DNA from: Gallionella sp. | GTDB lineage: Bacteria > Pseudomonadota > Gammaproteobacteria > Burkholderiales > Gallionellaceae | NCBI GenBank assembly: GCA_028689145.1 | Contig: JAQTWT010000003.1 | Location: 223,558-287,557, forward strand | Length of the DNA: 64,000 nucleotides | Reading direction: 5' to 3' | In this document: one piece after another, positions 8,576 to 17,315 of the stretch | Numbering within the stretch: position 1 is the stretch's first letter | Layout of the letters: every line of letters starts with the position of its first letter | The notes under the pieces: model-generated | Databases searched by the model: none | What the model saw: the letters and a program-made list of their open reading frames with translations, nothing else | What the model was told of the DNA's origin: nothing | Program-made: the position numbers and the translations under genes

Positions 8576-8877
8576 AGCAGCCCGCGCTAACGCCGCAACA
8601 AGTCGCTGTTGCACTGACCTACGGCCAAAATCCCGGAGGGGCACCCAAGGTGGTGGCCAAAGGTCGCGGCATGATTGCGCAGGCCATTATCGAGCGCGCC
8701 AAACAGAACGGTGTTTACGTGCATGAATCGGAAGATTTGGTCGGGTTATTGATGAAAGTCGAGCTGGATCAGGAAATTCCCCCGCAGCTTTATCTGGCTG
8801 TAGCCGAGCTGCTGGCTTGGTTGTACCGGTTGGAACATACCGAGGTGCCCAATCTTCCACCTGTCATAAAACCGTAG
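8572..8877 (+). CDS. FlhB C-terminal-domain paralogue (export switch protein)
   Basis: A 101-residue soluble protein equal to the cytoplasmic tail of FlhB/EscU export-switch proteins, without the membrane domain. It shows the family pattern VALTYGQN-P-GGAPKVVAKGRGMIAQAIIERAKQNGVYVHES and EIPPQLYLAVAELLAWLYRLE. Full FlhB cleaves itself at NPTH; here the site reads NPGG, so normal autocleavage is not expected. Such stand-alone tails (often called FlhX or FlhB2) can partly replace the cleaved FlhB fragment. The ATGA overlap with fliK implies translational coupling. Confidence 0.87.
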   Translation: MKQPALTPQQVAVALTYGQNPGGAPKVVAKGRGMIAQAIIERAKQNGVYVHESEDLVGLLMKVELDQEIPPQLYLAVAELLAWLYRLEHTEVPNLPPVIKP

Positions 8878-8923
8878 TTTTGGTTATCATGCGCGCCACT
8901 TTACGTTGTGCGCACCCGAAAAC

Positions 8924-9682
8924 ATGACTCATAGCAGTTCCATGAAATACGAAACGCTTTCCCGCAGCGAGGAGAACGAGCACGGTATTGTTTCGGCCAA
9001 AGAAATCGTCTCGATATTGAAGCATATTGCCGAGAATGGTTCTCCCGTCGCGCTGTATTATGTGGACGGCAATTATTTCATTTTGACCACGTTATTGGGT
9101 GTCAATGAAACCGGTTTGTGGCTGGAGCAGAGCACCAATGAACGGGACAATAAGCGTATTCTGGAAAGTGACGATCTGATTTTTGTCAGCACGCATTTGA
9201 ATGTCAAAGTGCAGTTTGTCGCCAAGCAGCCGCGCAGTATGGAACATAAGGGCTATTCCGCTTTTTATTTGCCCTTGCCCAAATGCATTTACCGGTTGCA
9301 GCGGCGCGACAGTTTTAGAGCAGATATTCCTGCAACCAAGCCTTTGCATTGCACTATTCCTGTCATGGTCGGCGAACCCCCGGAAAAAAAGTTGTGCGAG
9401 GTGACCCTGCTGGATATCAGCGCGGGCGGTATGAAAATAAATTACGGCGAAAAGGATATCGAGCTGGTGCAGGGGGATACCTACGAAAATTGCCAGATCA
9501 AATTGCCGGAATTGGGTACCATTACTGTCACAATGATTGTGCGGAGCATGTTCTCATTGCCTACCAAATCCGGGCATACGGTCAAACGCGCGGGATGCCA
9601 ATTCATTAATGTCGGCGGTGCGTCAAACATGCTGTTGCAGCGCTATGTGAACAGCATGCAGCGGCTGAAAAACGTTGCTTGA
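8924..9682 (+). CDS. ycgR: PilZ-domain flagellar brake protein YcgR
   Basis: Cyclic-di-GMP receptor that slows the flagellar motor. About 252 residues with the two-domain plan: an N-terminal YcgR domain (about 30-120) and a C-terminal PilZ domain whose c-di-GMP motifs are RRDSFR (RxxxR) and DISAGGM (DxSxxG). Starts at 8906 (TTG), 8924 and 8942 are all possible; none has a convincing ribosome binding site, and 8924 is a compromise. It closes the flagellar block 47 bases after the FlhB paralogue. The window also encodes a GGDEF-EAL protein that could supply its ligand. Confidence 0.9.
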   Translation: MTHSSSMKYETLSRSEENEHGIVSAKEIVSILKHIAENGSPVALYYVDGNYFILTTLLGVNETGLWLEQSTNERDNKRILESDDLIFVSTHLNVKVQFVAKQPRSMEHKGYSAFYLPLPKCIYRLQRRDSFRADIPATKPLHCTIPVMVGEPPEKKLCEVTLLDISAGGMKINYGEKDIELVQGDTYENCQIKLPELGTITVTMIVRSMFSLPTKSGHTVKRAGCQFINVGGASNMLLQRYVNSMQRLKNVA

Positions 9683-9774
9683 AACATACAGCTGATCCGG
9701 TCTTTCCGGGTGTGCGGTGGATGGAGCAGCCGTGACCGAGGGCGCCGTCAATCAATTCAAACCTATTTTGCCGG

Positions 9775-9802
9775 TTCACCAAAAACCCCCCGCTGATATA
9801 AT
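9775..9802 (+). promoter_or_regulatory. Possible kdsD promoter overlapping the start region
   Basis: A perfect TATAAT at 9797-9802 with a weak TTCACC at 9775-9780, spacer 16. Transcription would begin near 9809-9810, at or next to the ATG chosen for kdsD, which implies a leaderless or near-leaderless mRNA. The -35 match is poor, so chance is possible. Confidence 0.35.
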
Positions 9803-9809
9803 GCGCCAC

Positions 9810-10796
9810 ATGAGCAAACACGTCTCCGCAGATCCCCGCGCGCTTGGCATCGCGCGCGAGGTCTTGATCACCGAAGCCAACGCGGTGCAGGCGCTCGTTG
9901 CGCGTCTTGGCGGTGATTTTATGCGCGCGCTGGAGGTGATTTTGTGCTGCGAGGGGCGGGTCATTGTCAGCGGTATGGGTAAATCGGGACATATCGCGCG
10001 CAAAATTGCTGCCACCATGTCCAGTACCGGTACCCCCGCGTATTTTGTCCATCCGGCGGATGCCAGTCACGGCGATCTCGGTATGATCACCAGCGAGGAT
10101 GTTTTTATCGCACTGTCCAACTCCGGCGAGAGCCAAGAATTGATGACCATCGTGCCGGTGATCAAACGTCAGGGTGCAAAGCTGATCAGTATGACCGGCA
10201 ATGCCGCGTCCAGTCTGGCGCTGGCGGCTGACGTGCATCTCGATGCGGCGGTGGACAAAGAAGCCTGTCCGATGGGCTTGGCACCCACTGCCAGCACCAC
10301 AGCGGCATTGGCGCTGGGGGATGCTTTGGCGGTGGCGCTGCTGGATGCCAAGGGTTTCGGTGTGGATGATTTTGCCCGGTCGCATCCGGGCGGCAGTCTG
10401 GGGCGGCGTTTGCTCACGCATGTGCGCGACATCATGCGCAGCGGCGAGCTATTGCCGATGGTGCACGAGGATGCCATGCTGAGCGAGGCGATTCTGGAAG
10501 TTTCGAAAAAAGGCTTGGGTATGACCGCTATCGTGGATGCCGGGCGACGCGTGCTGGGTATTTATACCGACGGTGATTTGCGCCGCACACTGGAGAAGAA
10601 TCTGGATTTCAACACTACGCCGGTGCGCAGCGTGATGTCCGCCAACCCCCGCTGTATCACCCCCGACAGTTTGGCGGTGGAAGCGGTGGAGATCATGGAG
10701 CAGTACAATATCAGCCAGATGCTGGTGGTGGACGAGCAACACAAGTTGATCGGCGCGCTCAATATGCATGACTTGTTGCATGCCAAAGTCATTTAG
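9810..10796 (+). CDS. kdsD: D-arabinose 5-phosphate isomerase (KpsF/GutQ family)
   Basis: Makes D-arabinose 5-phosphate from D-ribulose 5-phosphate, the first step to the LPS sugar Kdo. The N-terminal SIS domain contains VSGMGKSGHIARKIAATMSSTG and the SNSGES phosphate-binding motif; two CBS domains follow (about residues 205-325). With the ATG at 9810 the protein has 328 residues, the usual size for KdsD. An ATG at 9801 and an open frame back to 9717 are alternatives. It starts the conserved run kdsD-kdsC-lptC-lptA-lptB-rpoN; kdsC follows within 16 bases. Confidence 0.94.
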   Translation: MSKHVSADPRALGIAREVLITEANAVQALVARLGGDFMRALEVILCCEGRVIVSGMGKSGHIARKIAATMSSTGTPAYFVHPADASHGDLGMITSEDVFIALSNSGESQELMTIVPVIKRQGAKLISMTGNAASSLALAADVHLDAAVDKEACPMGLAPTASTTAALALGDALAVALLDAKGFGVDDFARSHPGGSLGRRLLTHVRDIMRSGELLPMVHEDAMLSEAILEVSKKGLGMTAIVDAGRRVLGIYTDGDLRRTLEKNLDFNTTPVRSVMSANPRCITPDSLAVEAVEIMEQYNISQMLVVDEQHKLIGALNMHDLLHAKVI

Positions 10797-10811
10797 AGGA
10801 TGGAGATTATG

Positions 10812-11327
10812 ATGCTGAGCCGTGCCAAACTGATACGCCTGATGGCATTTGACGTGGATGGCGTGATGACCGACGGCGGGTTGTATCTGTCCGATTCGGG
10901 AGAGGAATTCAAGCGCTTCAACTCGCTGGACGGGCACGGCCTGAAAATGCTGCGCGCCAGCGGGGTGGAGATCGCCATCATAACCGGGCGGACTTCGCGC
11001 TGCGTCGAGGCGCGCGCCAAAAACCTCGGTATCACGCATGTCTATCAGGGCGTGGAGCGCAAACTTGAAGCGATGCTTGATCTGCTCGGCAAACTCAAGC
11101 TGTCGCGCGATGCCGCCGCCTATATGGGCGATGATGTGGTGGATCTTAACGTGATGCGCCATGTCGGCCTGTCTGTCAGTGTGCCGGAAGCATCGCAACT
11201 GGTGCGCGAGCATTCCGACTATGTCACGCAGCATAGCGGGGGGCACGGCGCGGTACGCGAGGCATGCGAATTGATTATGTCGGCGCAAGGCACGCTGGAT
11301 GCGCAACTGGCGCCGTATTTGCAATGA
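10812..11327 (+). CDS. kdsC: Kdo 8-phosphate phosphatase
   Basis: HAD-family phosphatase that converts Kdo 8-phosphate to Kdo, the step after KdsA in LPS core synthesis. Motif I is MAFDVDGVMTDGG, motif II is IITGRTS, and motif III/IV includes YMGDDVVDLNVM. It lacks a cap domain, as in the tetrameric KdsC group; 171 residues is typical. ATGs at 10800, 10809 and 10812 are in frame; GGAG at 10802-10805 is best spaced for 10812. The stop overlaps the lptC start by 4 bases (ATGA). Confidence 0.94.
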   Translation: MLSRAKLIRLMAFDVDGVMTDGGLYLSDSGEEFKRFNSLDGHGLKMLRASGVEIAIITGRTSRCVEARAKNLGITHVYQGVERKLEAMLDLLGKLKLSRDAAAYMGDDVVDLNVMRHVGLSVSVPEASQLVREHSDYVTQHSGGHGAVREACELIMSAQGTLDAQLAPYLQ

Positions 11328-11905
11328 ACTTTGCCGCTGTCGCGCGCTCTTGGTTGCCGGTGTTGCCGCTGCTCGGTTTGGCGGGTGTCACCTATTGGCT
11401 GGACCAGCAGACGCAACAGGAGCTTGCCAGGCCGGACAACAGTAAACGCCACGCTCCCGATGCGGTCATGGAAAACTTCTCCGCGGTCAAAATGGACCAA
11501 CAGGGGCTGCCGCGCTTTATCATTCATGCAAAAAAAATGCAGCATTACCCGGATGACGACAGCACCGAACTGGATGCGCCGCGTCTTACCACGTTGTCCG
11601 CCGATTTGCCCCCTATCCATATCGCTTCGCGGCGCGGACTGGTTTCCAGCAAAGGGGACGAAGTGTTTTTGCACGACAACGTCAGCGTGGTGCGCGAGGC
11701 AAGCGGGGAACGCGAGCAGATGACGCTGTTGACCGAATATCTGCATGCTACCCCGGATCGGGATCTGGCCAATACCGACCGCGCTGTCACCATAACGGAT
11801 GCGCATACCACCACGCATGCGATCGGAATGGAAATGGATAACAAGGCGCGCACCATCAAATTGCTGGCCCAGGTAAGAAGCGACCATGCGCCCGTCAGAA
11901 AATAA
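11324..11905 (+). CDS. lptC: LPS export protein LptC
   Basis: Bitopic inner-membrane component of the Lpt bridge that receives LPS from LptB2FG and hands it to LptA. 193 residues: a single N-terminal membrane span (about 8-24, SWLPVLPLLGLAGVTYWL) followed by a periplasmic beta-jellyroll containing DAVMENFSAVKMDQQGLPRFIIHAKKMQHYPDDDSTEL, the typical LptC pattern. The ATG at 11324 overlaps the kdsC stop, which decides the start over the longer frame from 11264. It overlaps lptA by 20 bases. Confidence 0.93.
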   Translation: MNFAAVARSWLPVLPLLGLAGVTYWLDQQTQQELARPDNSKRHAPDAVMENFSAVKMDQQGLPRFIIHAKKMQHYPDDDSTELDAPRLTTLSADLPPIHIASRRGLVSSKGDEVFLHDNVSVVREASGEREQMTLLTEYLHATPDRDLANTDRAVTITDAHTTTHAIGMEMDNKARTIKLLAQVRSDHAPVRK

Positions 11906-12473
11906 GCTGCTGCTTGCCGTGCTGTTGCTATTGGCCTCGCCGGCGTGTTTTGCCGAGCGCGCCGACCGCGATAAGCCGATACACCTTGAATCGGATCAGG
12001 TGATGATGGACGATGCCCGGCATATCAGCACCTTTACCGGCAATGTGCAATTTACCCAGGGTACCATGCTGATCCGGGGCGACAAGATCGTCGTGACGGA
12101 AGATGCCGAAGGTTTCAAGCACGGCACGGCTTACGGGCGAACCGCCAGTTTCCGCCAGAAGCGCGAAGGTCTGGACGAATATGTGGACGGTTACGGCGAG
12201 CGTATCGAATATGACACGCGTGCCGAGACGGTGGACTTTTACGTGCAGGCGCGCGTGGTGCGCGATCTCGATGACGTGCGCGGCGAACATATTACCTATA
12301 GCCAGAAAACCGAGATATTCCAGGTTCACAGCGGTGCCGCGACGGAAGCGAACGCCCCGCCCAAACGGGTGCGTGCGGTGCTGCAACCCAAGCATAAAAA
12401 AGATGCGGCAACACCGTCCGCTCCGGATACGCTGCCGATCAAGTCCAGCGCGACCCTTTCACCGGCGGAATAA
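11886..12473 (+). CDS. lptA: LPS transport periplasmic protein LptA
   Basis: Forms the periplasmic filament that carries LPS to LptD/E. 195 residues with a cleavable signal peptide (hydrophobic 8-20, cleavage near CFA-ER). The OstA-like domain shows [40 protein letters not shown], the classic start of the jellyroll. The C-terminal 40 residues are Lys/Pro-rich and probably disordered. Two bases separate it from lptB. Confidence 0.94.
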   Translation: MRPSENKLLLAVLLLLASPACFAERADRDKPIHLESDQVMMDDARHISTFTGNVQFTQGTMLIRGDKIVVTEDAEGFKHGTAYGRTASFRQKREGLDEYVDGYGERIEYDTRAETVDFYVQARVVRDLDDVRGEHITYSQKTEIFQVHSGAATEANAPPKRVRAVLQPKHKKDAATPSAPDTLPIKSSATLSPAE

Positions 12474-12475
12474 CT

Positions 12476-13198
12476 ATGAGCGAATTGCGTGCTGTCGGTC
12501 TCCTCAAAAAATACGGTTCGCGTACCGTGGTGCATGATGCATCGCTGTCGCTGCAAAGCGGCGAAGTGGTCGGCTTGCTCGGCCCGAATGGCGCGGGCAA
12601 GACCACCTCGTTCTATATGATCGTGGGGCTGATTGCGGCCGACGGCGGGGAGATATTCATCGACGATACCAATATCACCCACCTGCCGATACACCGCCGC
12701 GCCCGCTTGGGGTTGGGTTACCTGCCGCAGGAAGCGTCGATCTTCCGGCGTTTGACGGTGGCGCAGAATATCCAGGCGGTGCTGGAGCTGCAAGACTTGT
12801 CCGACGAGGATATGCAGAACCGCATGGAGGCGTTGTTGGAAGACCTGCATATCACCCATATCCGCGACAACCCGTCCATCAGCCTGTCCGGCGGAGAGCG
12901 GCGGCGCGTGGAGATTGCCCGGGCGCTGGCAACCGATCCGCGCTTTATTCTGCTCGATGAACCGTTTGCCGGGGTTGACCCCATCGCCGTGCTGGATATC
13001 CAGAAGATCATCCGCTTCCTCAAGGAGCGCAACATCGGTGTGCTGATCACCGACCATAATGTGCGGGAGACATTGGGTATTTGCGACCGTGCCTACATCA
13101 TCAACGCCGGTTCGGTGATGGCCGAAGGCAAGCCCGATGAAATCATTTATAATGAGGGCGTAAGGAAAGTTTATCTGGGCGAACATTTCAAGCTTTGA
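12476..13198 (+). CDS. lptB: LPS export ABC transporter ATP-binding protein LptB
   Basis: ATPase subunit that powers LPS extraction from the inner membrane with LptF and LptG. 240 residues: Walker [10 protein letters not shown] (36-44), Q-loop in [10 protein letters not shown], signature LSGGERRR, Walker [13 protein letters not shown] and the switch histidine in TDHN. LptF/LptG are not in the window, as usual for this cluster. rpoN follows after 43 bases. Confidence 0.97.
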   Translation: MSELRAVGLLKKYGSRTVVHDASLSLQSGEVVGLLGPNGAGKTTSFYMIVGLIAADGGEIFIDDTNITHLPIHRRARLGLGYLPQEASIFRRLTVAQNIQAVLELQDLSDEDMQNRMEALLEDLHITHIRDNPSISLSGGERRRVEIARALATDPRFILLDEPFAGVDPIAVLDIQKIIRFLKERNIGVLITDHNVRETLGICDRAYIINAGSVMAEGKPDEIIYNEGVRKVYLGEHFKL

Positions 13199-13241
13199 TG
13201 GCAGGTTGAGAAAAGACAAGTCCCGGAACAAACACTGAGCA

Positions 13242-14678
13242 ATGAAACCCGCGCTACAAATTCGCATGTCCCAGCAGCTGACGCTCACCCCGCAGTTGCA
13301 ACAGGCTATTCGTTTGCTACAACTCTCCACGCAGGATATCCATCAGGAAGTTGCCAGAATGCTGGATGAAAATCCCATGCTGGAATTGGCCGAGGAAGTT
13401 GCACCGGGCACTTTTTCCGCGGACGCGGTGTTTCCCGAGCAGCACAACAGCGTGGCTGTTGCCGAAACGGAACAGGCGCACAGCGATGATCGCGGTGCCG
13501 ACGATTTTAGCAGCGATGCGGCAGACTGGAATACCGGCGCTATGGCGCACAGTACCGACGACGAAGACGATAACTACCCCGAACAAGCCGCCGATCAGGC
13601 CAGTTTGCGCGAGCATCTGCATGAACAGTTGTCCACCAGTTCACTGGACGGCAAGGACCGCAAGGTGGTCGGCCTGCTGATCGATGCGCTGGACGAAAAC
13701 GGTTACCTCGCGCAAGATTTGAACGAGCTGGCGGAGTTGCTGCCGGCAGAACTCGATATCACGCTGGACGATCTGGAAACCGCGCTGGTGCAACTGCAAC
13801 ATCTGGACCAGCCGGGCATTGGCGCGCGCAATCTGGGCGAATGTCTGGCGCTGCAACTCAAGGCATTGCCGGAAGATACCGCGCAGCGCGATCTGGCGAT
13901 CCGTCTGGTGTGCGAGCATCTGGATATGCTTGCCGCGCACGATTTCGCCAAAATCAAAAAACTGCTGCGCTGTTCGGACGATGAGTTGCGCGTTGCGCAA
14001 CATCTGATCGTCGGATTGAATCCCAAGCCCGGTGCGGAATTCGACCAGAGCGTCGCCGACTATGTGGTACCCGATGTGGTTGTGGAAAAATACCGCAACA
14101 AATGGCGTGCGCGGCTCAATGCCGAGGCGCTGCCCAAGCTGCGCGTGAACCAGATCTACGCCAACATTCTGCAGCAGCGCGGCGACAAGAATTCATCGCA
14201 GCTCTCCACGCAATTGCAGGAAGCAAAATGGCTGATCAAGAATCTGCAGCAGCGTTTTGAAACCATCCTGCGCGTCGCGCAGGCTATCGTGGAGCGACAG
14301 GGCAATTTTTTCGAGCACGGCGAGATCGGTATGCGCCCGCTGGTGTTGCGCGAAATTGCCGACGAGCTGGAGCTGCACGAATCCACCGTGTCGCGCAGCA
14401 CCACGCAGAAATTCATGCTGACCCCGCGCGGCATTTACGAATTCAAATATTTCTTTGGCAGCGGATTGTCAACGGAAAACGGCGGCACCTGTTCTTCCAC
14501 CGCGATACGCGAGTTGATCAAACAACTTGTCAGTGCGGAAGACCGGCAAAAACCGCTTACCGACAACCGCATGTCGGAAATCCTGGCACAGCAGGGCATA
14601 GTCGTCGCCCGGCGTACCATAGCAAAGTACCGGGAATCATTGCATATTCTCCCGGTAAATCTCCGTAAATCACTCTAA
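13242..14678 (+). CDS. rpoN: RNA polymerase sigma-54 factor
   Basis: Directs RNA polymerase to -24/-12 promoters in an activator-dependent way. 478 residues in three regions: the Gln/Leu-rich activator region I (MKPALQIRMSQQLTLTPQLQQAIRLL-type start), an acidic region II (about 60-125), and region III with core-binding and the DNA-binding RpoN box ARRTIAKYRE near the C-terminus. It lies between lptB and hpf, the standard Gram-negative context, upstream of nitrogen-PTS regulators. Confidence 0.97.
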   Translation: MKPALQIRMSQQLTLTPQLQQAIRLLQLSTQDIHQEVARMLDENPMLELAEEVAPGTFSADAVFPEQHNSVAVAETEQAHSDDRGADDFSSDAADWNTGAMAHSTDDEDDNYPEQAADQASLREHLHEQLSTSSLDGKDRKVVGLLIDALDENGYLAQDLNELAELLPAELDITLDDLETALVQLQHLDQPGIGARNLGECLALQLKALPEDTAQRDLAIRLVCEHLDMLAAHDFAKIKKLLRCSDDELRVAQHLIVGLNPKPGAEFDQSVADYVVPDVVVEKYRNKWRARLNAEALPKLRVNQIYANILQQRGDKNSSQLSTQLQEAKWLIKNLQQRFETILRVAQAIVERQGNFFEHGEIGMRPLVLREIADELELHESTVSRSTTQKFMLTPRGIYEFKYFFGSGLSTENGGTCSSTAIRELIKQLVSAEDRQKPLTDNRMSEILAQQGIVVARRTIAKYRESLHILPVNLRKSL

Positions 14679-14691
14679 AAAGGAGCACATC

Positions 14692-15015
14692 ATGAACATC
14701 CATCTCACCGGACGTCATTTGGAAATCACCCCCGCAATCCGCGAATATGCGACCGGCAAATTCGACAAGATCAAACGTCATTTCGACAACGTGATCGATG
14801 TCAATATTATCCTGTCGGTCGAGAAGCTGAAGCAGAAAGCCGAGGCCACCATTCATATCAGCGGCAAAGATGTGTTCGTGGAGTGTGAAGACGAGAACCT
14901 GTACGCCGCGATCGATGCGCTGGTGGACAAACTGGACCGCCAGGTGCTGAAGCACAAGGAAAAACTGTCGGCACGCCGCCACGATGAGTCCGGCAAGCAT
15001 GTGGCAGCAGAATAA
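14692..15015 (+). CDS. hpf: Ribosome hibernation-promoting factor, short form
   Basis: Binds the 30S decoding centre in stationary phase and promotes inactive 100S ribosomes (with RMF) in organisms that have it. 107 residues, the short HPF type without the C-terminal dimerisation domain of long HPF. It shows IHLTGRHLEITPAIREY, a KFDKIKRHFDNV helix and AEATIHISGKDVFVECEDENLYAAIDALVDKLDRQV. A clear AAGGAG ribosome binding site precedes the ATG, and an intrinsic terminator follows. Confidence 0.94.
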   Translation: MNIHLTGRHLEITPAIREYATGKFDKIKRHFDNVIDVNIILSVEKLKQKAEATIHISGKDVFVECEDENLYAAIDALVDKLDRQVLKHKEKLSARRHDESGKHVAAE

Positions 15016-15023
15016 ATCTTTAC

Positions 15024-15054
15024 GGGCGGCAGCGATGCCGCCCATTTTTTATTT
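15024..15054 (+). terminator. Intrinsic terminator after hpf
   Basis: Perfect 7-bp stem GGGCGGC (15024-15030) with GCCGCCC (15037-15043), six-base loop, followed by ATTTTTTATTT. It separates the rpoN-hpf transcript from ptsN, whose start lies 16 bases further, so some read-through or a downstream promoter is needed for ptsN. Confidence 0.85.
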
Positions 15055-15069
15055 GGGGGCATTGCGCCA

Positions 15070-15531
15070 ATGAACTTGATCAGCAAGATCCTGTTGCCCG
15101 ACAACATTCTGCTGGATACCGAATCCACCAGCAAAAAACGCGTGTTCGAACGCGTCGGACTGCTGTTCGAGAACAACCAGCAGATCGCGCGCAGCCAGGT
15201 GTTTGACAGCCTGTTTACCCGTGAAAAGCTCGGTTCGACCGGGCTTGGGCAGGGCGTGGCGATTCCGCACGGGCGTATCGCCAAACTGCGCGACGCGACA
15301 GCCGCGTTTGTAAAGACCTCTAATCCGATCCCGTTCGATGCACCGGACAGCGAACCGGTGAACCTGATCTTTATCTTGCTGGTACCGGAACGCGCCACCG
15401 ATCTGCATCTGCAGATACTCGGCGAGCTGGCGCAAATGTTCAGCGACCAGCAGTTCCGCAACAGCCTGCTCGCCTGCGAAGATGGGGCAGCTATCCACCA
15501 GTTGTTCTACGACTGGAAAAGTGTGGCATGA
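15070..15531 (+). CDS. ptsN: Nitrogen-regulatory PTS IIA protein
   Basis: EIIA-Ntr, a phospho-acceptor of the nitrogen PTS branch that regulates rather than transports. 153 residues with the PTS IIA fold; the phosphorylated histidine is H67 in GVAIPHGRI, and the segment AAFVKTSNPIPFDAPDSEPVNLIFILLVP is characteristic. The stop overlaps the hprK start by 4 bases. The PTS HPr and EI genes are outside the window. Confidence 0.94.
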   Translation: MNLISKILLPDNILLDTESTSKKRVFERVGLLFENNQQIARSQVFDSLFTREKLGSTGLGQGVAIPHGRIAKLRDATAAFVKTSNPIPFDAPDSEPVNLIFILLVPERATDLHLQILGELAQMFSDQQFRNSLLACEDGAAIHQLFYDWKSVA

Positions 15532-16466
15532 GCCAGGTTAACGTCCGGCAATTGTTTGAGGATAAACAGGAGCGGCTGCAGCTTAGCCGTGTTGCCGGAG
15601 CCGACGGTACCGACCGGATCATCGACAGCGACGAAGTCGCCGCCTCCAACAGGGGGCTGATCGGGCATCTCAACCTGATCCATCCGAACTGGATACAGGT
15701 ACTCAGTGAAACCGAGCTGAATTACCTGCGCGGTCTGGGGGCCGAACAGCTCGACAACGCGTTCCGCCAGATCGAACAAAGCGGCACGACCTGTCTGATC
15801 GTGGCCGGCGTGCACGAGATTCCGGACGAACTGATCGCCTTCGCCAACCACTCGCATATCCCGCTGTTCCAATCGACCAAGCTCAGCGTGCACCTGATGT
15901 GGCTGATCCGCCACTATCTCGCCAAGGAACTGGCCGAGTCCACCACGCGTCACGGCGTGTTCCTCGATGTGATGGGGGTCGGCGTGATGATCACCGGGGA
16001 GAGTGCGGTCGGTAAAAGCGAATTGGGATTGGAGCTGATCACGCGCGGGAACGGTCTGGTCGCCGACGACATCGTCGAGCTGTACCGCATCGCGCCGGAT
16101 ACGCTGGAGGGACGTTGTCCCGAGCTGCTGCGCGACTTTCTCGAAGTGCGCGGCCTGGGCGTGCTGAATATCCGCACCATGTTCGGCGAAACGGCGGTGC
16201 GGCGCAAAAAGAGCCTGAAACTGATCGTCAATCTGCACCGTCCGCCCGGCGGCGACCTGTCGCAAATGGAACGCCTGCCGCTCAATGCCACGCATCAGGA
16301 GATCATCGGCGTGAGCATTAGCACCGTCAATATCCCGGTGGTCGCGGGGCGCAACCTCGCGGTGCTGGTGGAGGCGGCCGCGCGCAATTTCGTTCTGAAG
16401 CAGCGCGGCATCAACAGCATGGATGAGTTCGTTGAACGGCACGATCAGTTGCTGCTCGGCGACTGA
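15528..16466 (+). CDS. hprK: HPr kinase/phosphorylase
   Basis: Phosphorylates and dephosphorylates the regulatory serine of HPr. 312 residues: N-terminal domain (1-130), then the catalytic histidine in TRHGVFLDVMGVGV (H142), Walker A GESAVGKS (157-164), ADDIVEL and the family signature LEVRGLGVLNIRTMFGE. In proteobacteria it works with ptsN and HPr in regulatory PTS circuits. It is translationally coupled to ptsN and followed after 12 bases by rapZ. Confidence 0.96.
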   Translation: MSQVNVRQLFEDKQERLQLSRVAGADGTDRIIDSDEVAASNRGLIGHLNLIHPNWIQVLSETELNYLRGLGAEQLDNAFRQIEQSGTTCLIVAGVHEIPDELIAFANHSHIPLFQSTKLSVHLMWLIRHYLAKELAESTTRHGVFLDVMGVGVMITGESAVGKSELGLELITRGNGLVADDIVELYRIAPDTLEGRCPELLRDFLEVRGLGVLNIRTMFGETAVRRKKSLKLIVNLHRPPGGDLSQMERLPLNATHQEIIGVSISTVNIPVVAGRNLAVLVEAAARNFVLKQRGINSMDEFVERHDQLLLGD

Positions 16467-16478
16467 CAGGAACGCGAC

Positions 16479-17315
16479 ATGCAGTTATTTTTAATTAGCG
16501 GTCTATCCGGCTCCGGCAAAAGCGTCGCGCTCAAGGTGCTGGAAGACAGCGGTTTTTACTGCGTGGACAATCTGCCTGCCGATCTGCTGGACACGCTGGT
16601 GCAGCATTTGCGGCAGGCCGGTTACAGCAATATTGCGGTCAGTATCGACGTGCGCAGCGCCAATAGCGTGCAGCGCTTGCCGCCGCTGTTGCAGCAGATC
16701 AGAGAGCAGGGCGTGGATGTTCACGTGCTGTTCCTCGATGCGCAAAGCGACGCGCTGGTGAAACGCTTTTCCGAGACGCGCCGCCTGCATCCGCTCAGCG
16801 ACGGTGTCCGCACCTTGCCGGAATGCGTCAGCCACGAGCGTGAACTGCTCGCCGCAATCAGCGACATCGGCCACCACATCGACACCACCGAGCAGGAAGC
16901 CAACGCGCTGCGCGCCTGGATCAAACAATTCATCAAGGTGGACCGCGCACGGCTGACGCTGCTGTTCCAGTCGTTCGGCTTCAAGCACGGCATTCCGCTG
17001 GATGCCGATCTGGTATTTGATGTGCGCTGTCTGCCCAATCCGCACTACAACGAGACGTTGCGCCCGCTCACCGGGCGCGATAGCGCGGTGATCGAATTCC
17101 TCGACAGCGCCGCCGGTGTGCAGGATATGTTCGGCGACATACGCAATTTCGTGGAGCGCTGGCTGCCGAGTTTCGTCGCCGACAACCGCAGCTATCTTAC
17201 CGTTGCCATCGGCTGCACCGGCGGGCAGCACCGCTCGGTATATTTCGCCGAAAAACTCGCGCGGCATTTCGAGCAACAGCAACAAGTGCTGGTGCGTCAC
17301 CGTGAACTCGTATGA
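16479..17315 (+). CDS. rapZ: RNase adapter protein RapZ
   Basis: Nucleotide-binding protein of the YvcJ/RapZ family, which in enterobacteria guides RNase E to GlmZ and senses glucosamine 6-phosphate. 278 residues: Walker A GLSGSGKS (8-15), the VDNLP motif, [22 protein letters not shown], and the C-terminal [16 protein letters not shown] sugar-phosphate-binding motif. The RNA-guiding role in betaproteobacteria is not established; the nucleotide-binding fold is certain. The stop overlaps the next start (ATGA). Confidence 0.93.
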   Translation: MQLFLISGLSGSGKSVALKVLEDSGFYCVDNLPADLLDTLVQHLRQAGYSNIAVSIDVRSANSVQRLPPLLQQIREQGVDVHVLFLDAQSDALVKRFSETRRLHPLSDGVRTLPECVSHERELLAAISDIGHHIDTTEQEANALRAWIKQFIKVDRARLTLLFQSFGFKHGIPLDADLVFDVRCLPNPHYNETLRPLTGRDSAVIEFLDSAAGVQDMFGDIRNFVERWLPSFVADNRSYLTVAIGCTGGQHRSVYFAEKLARHFEQQQQVLVRHRELV

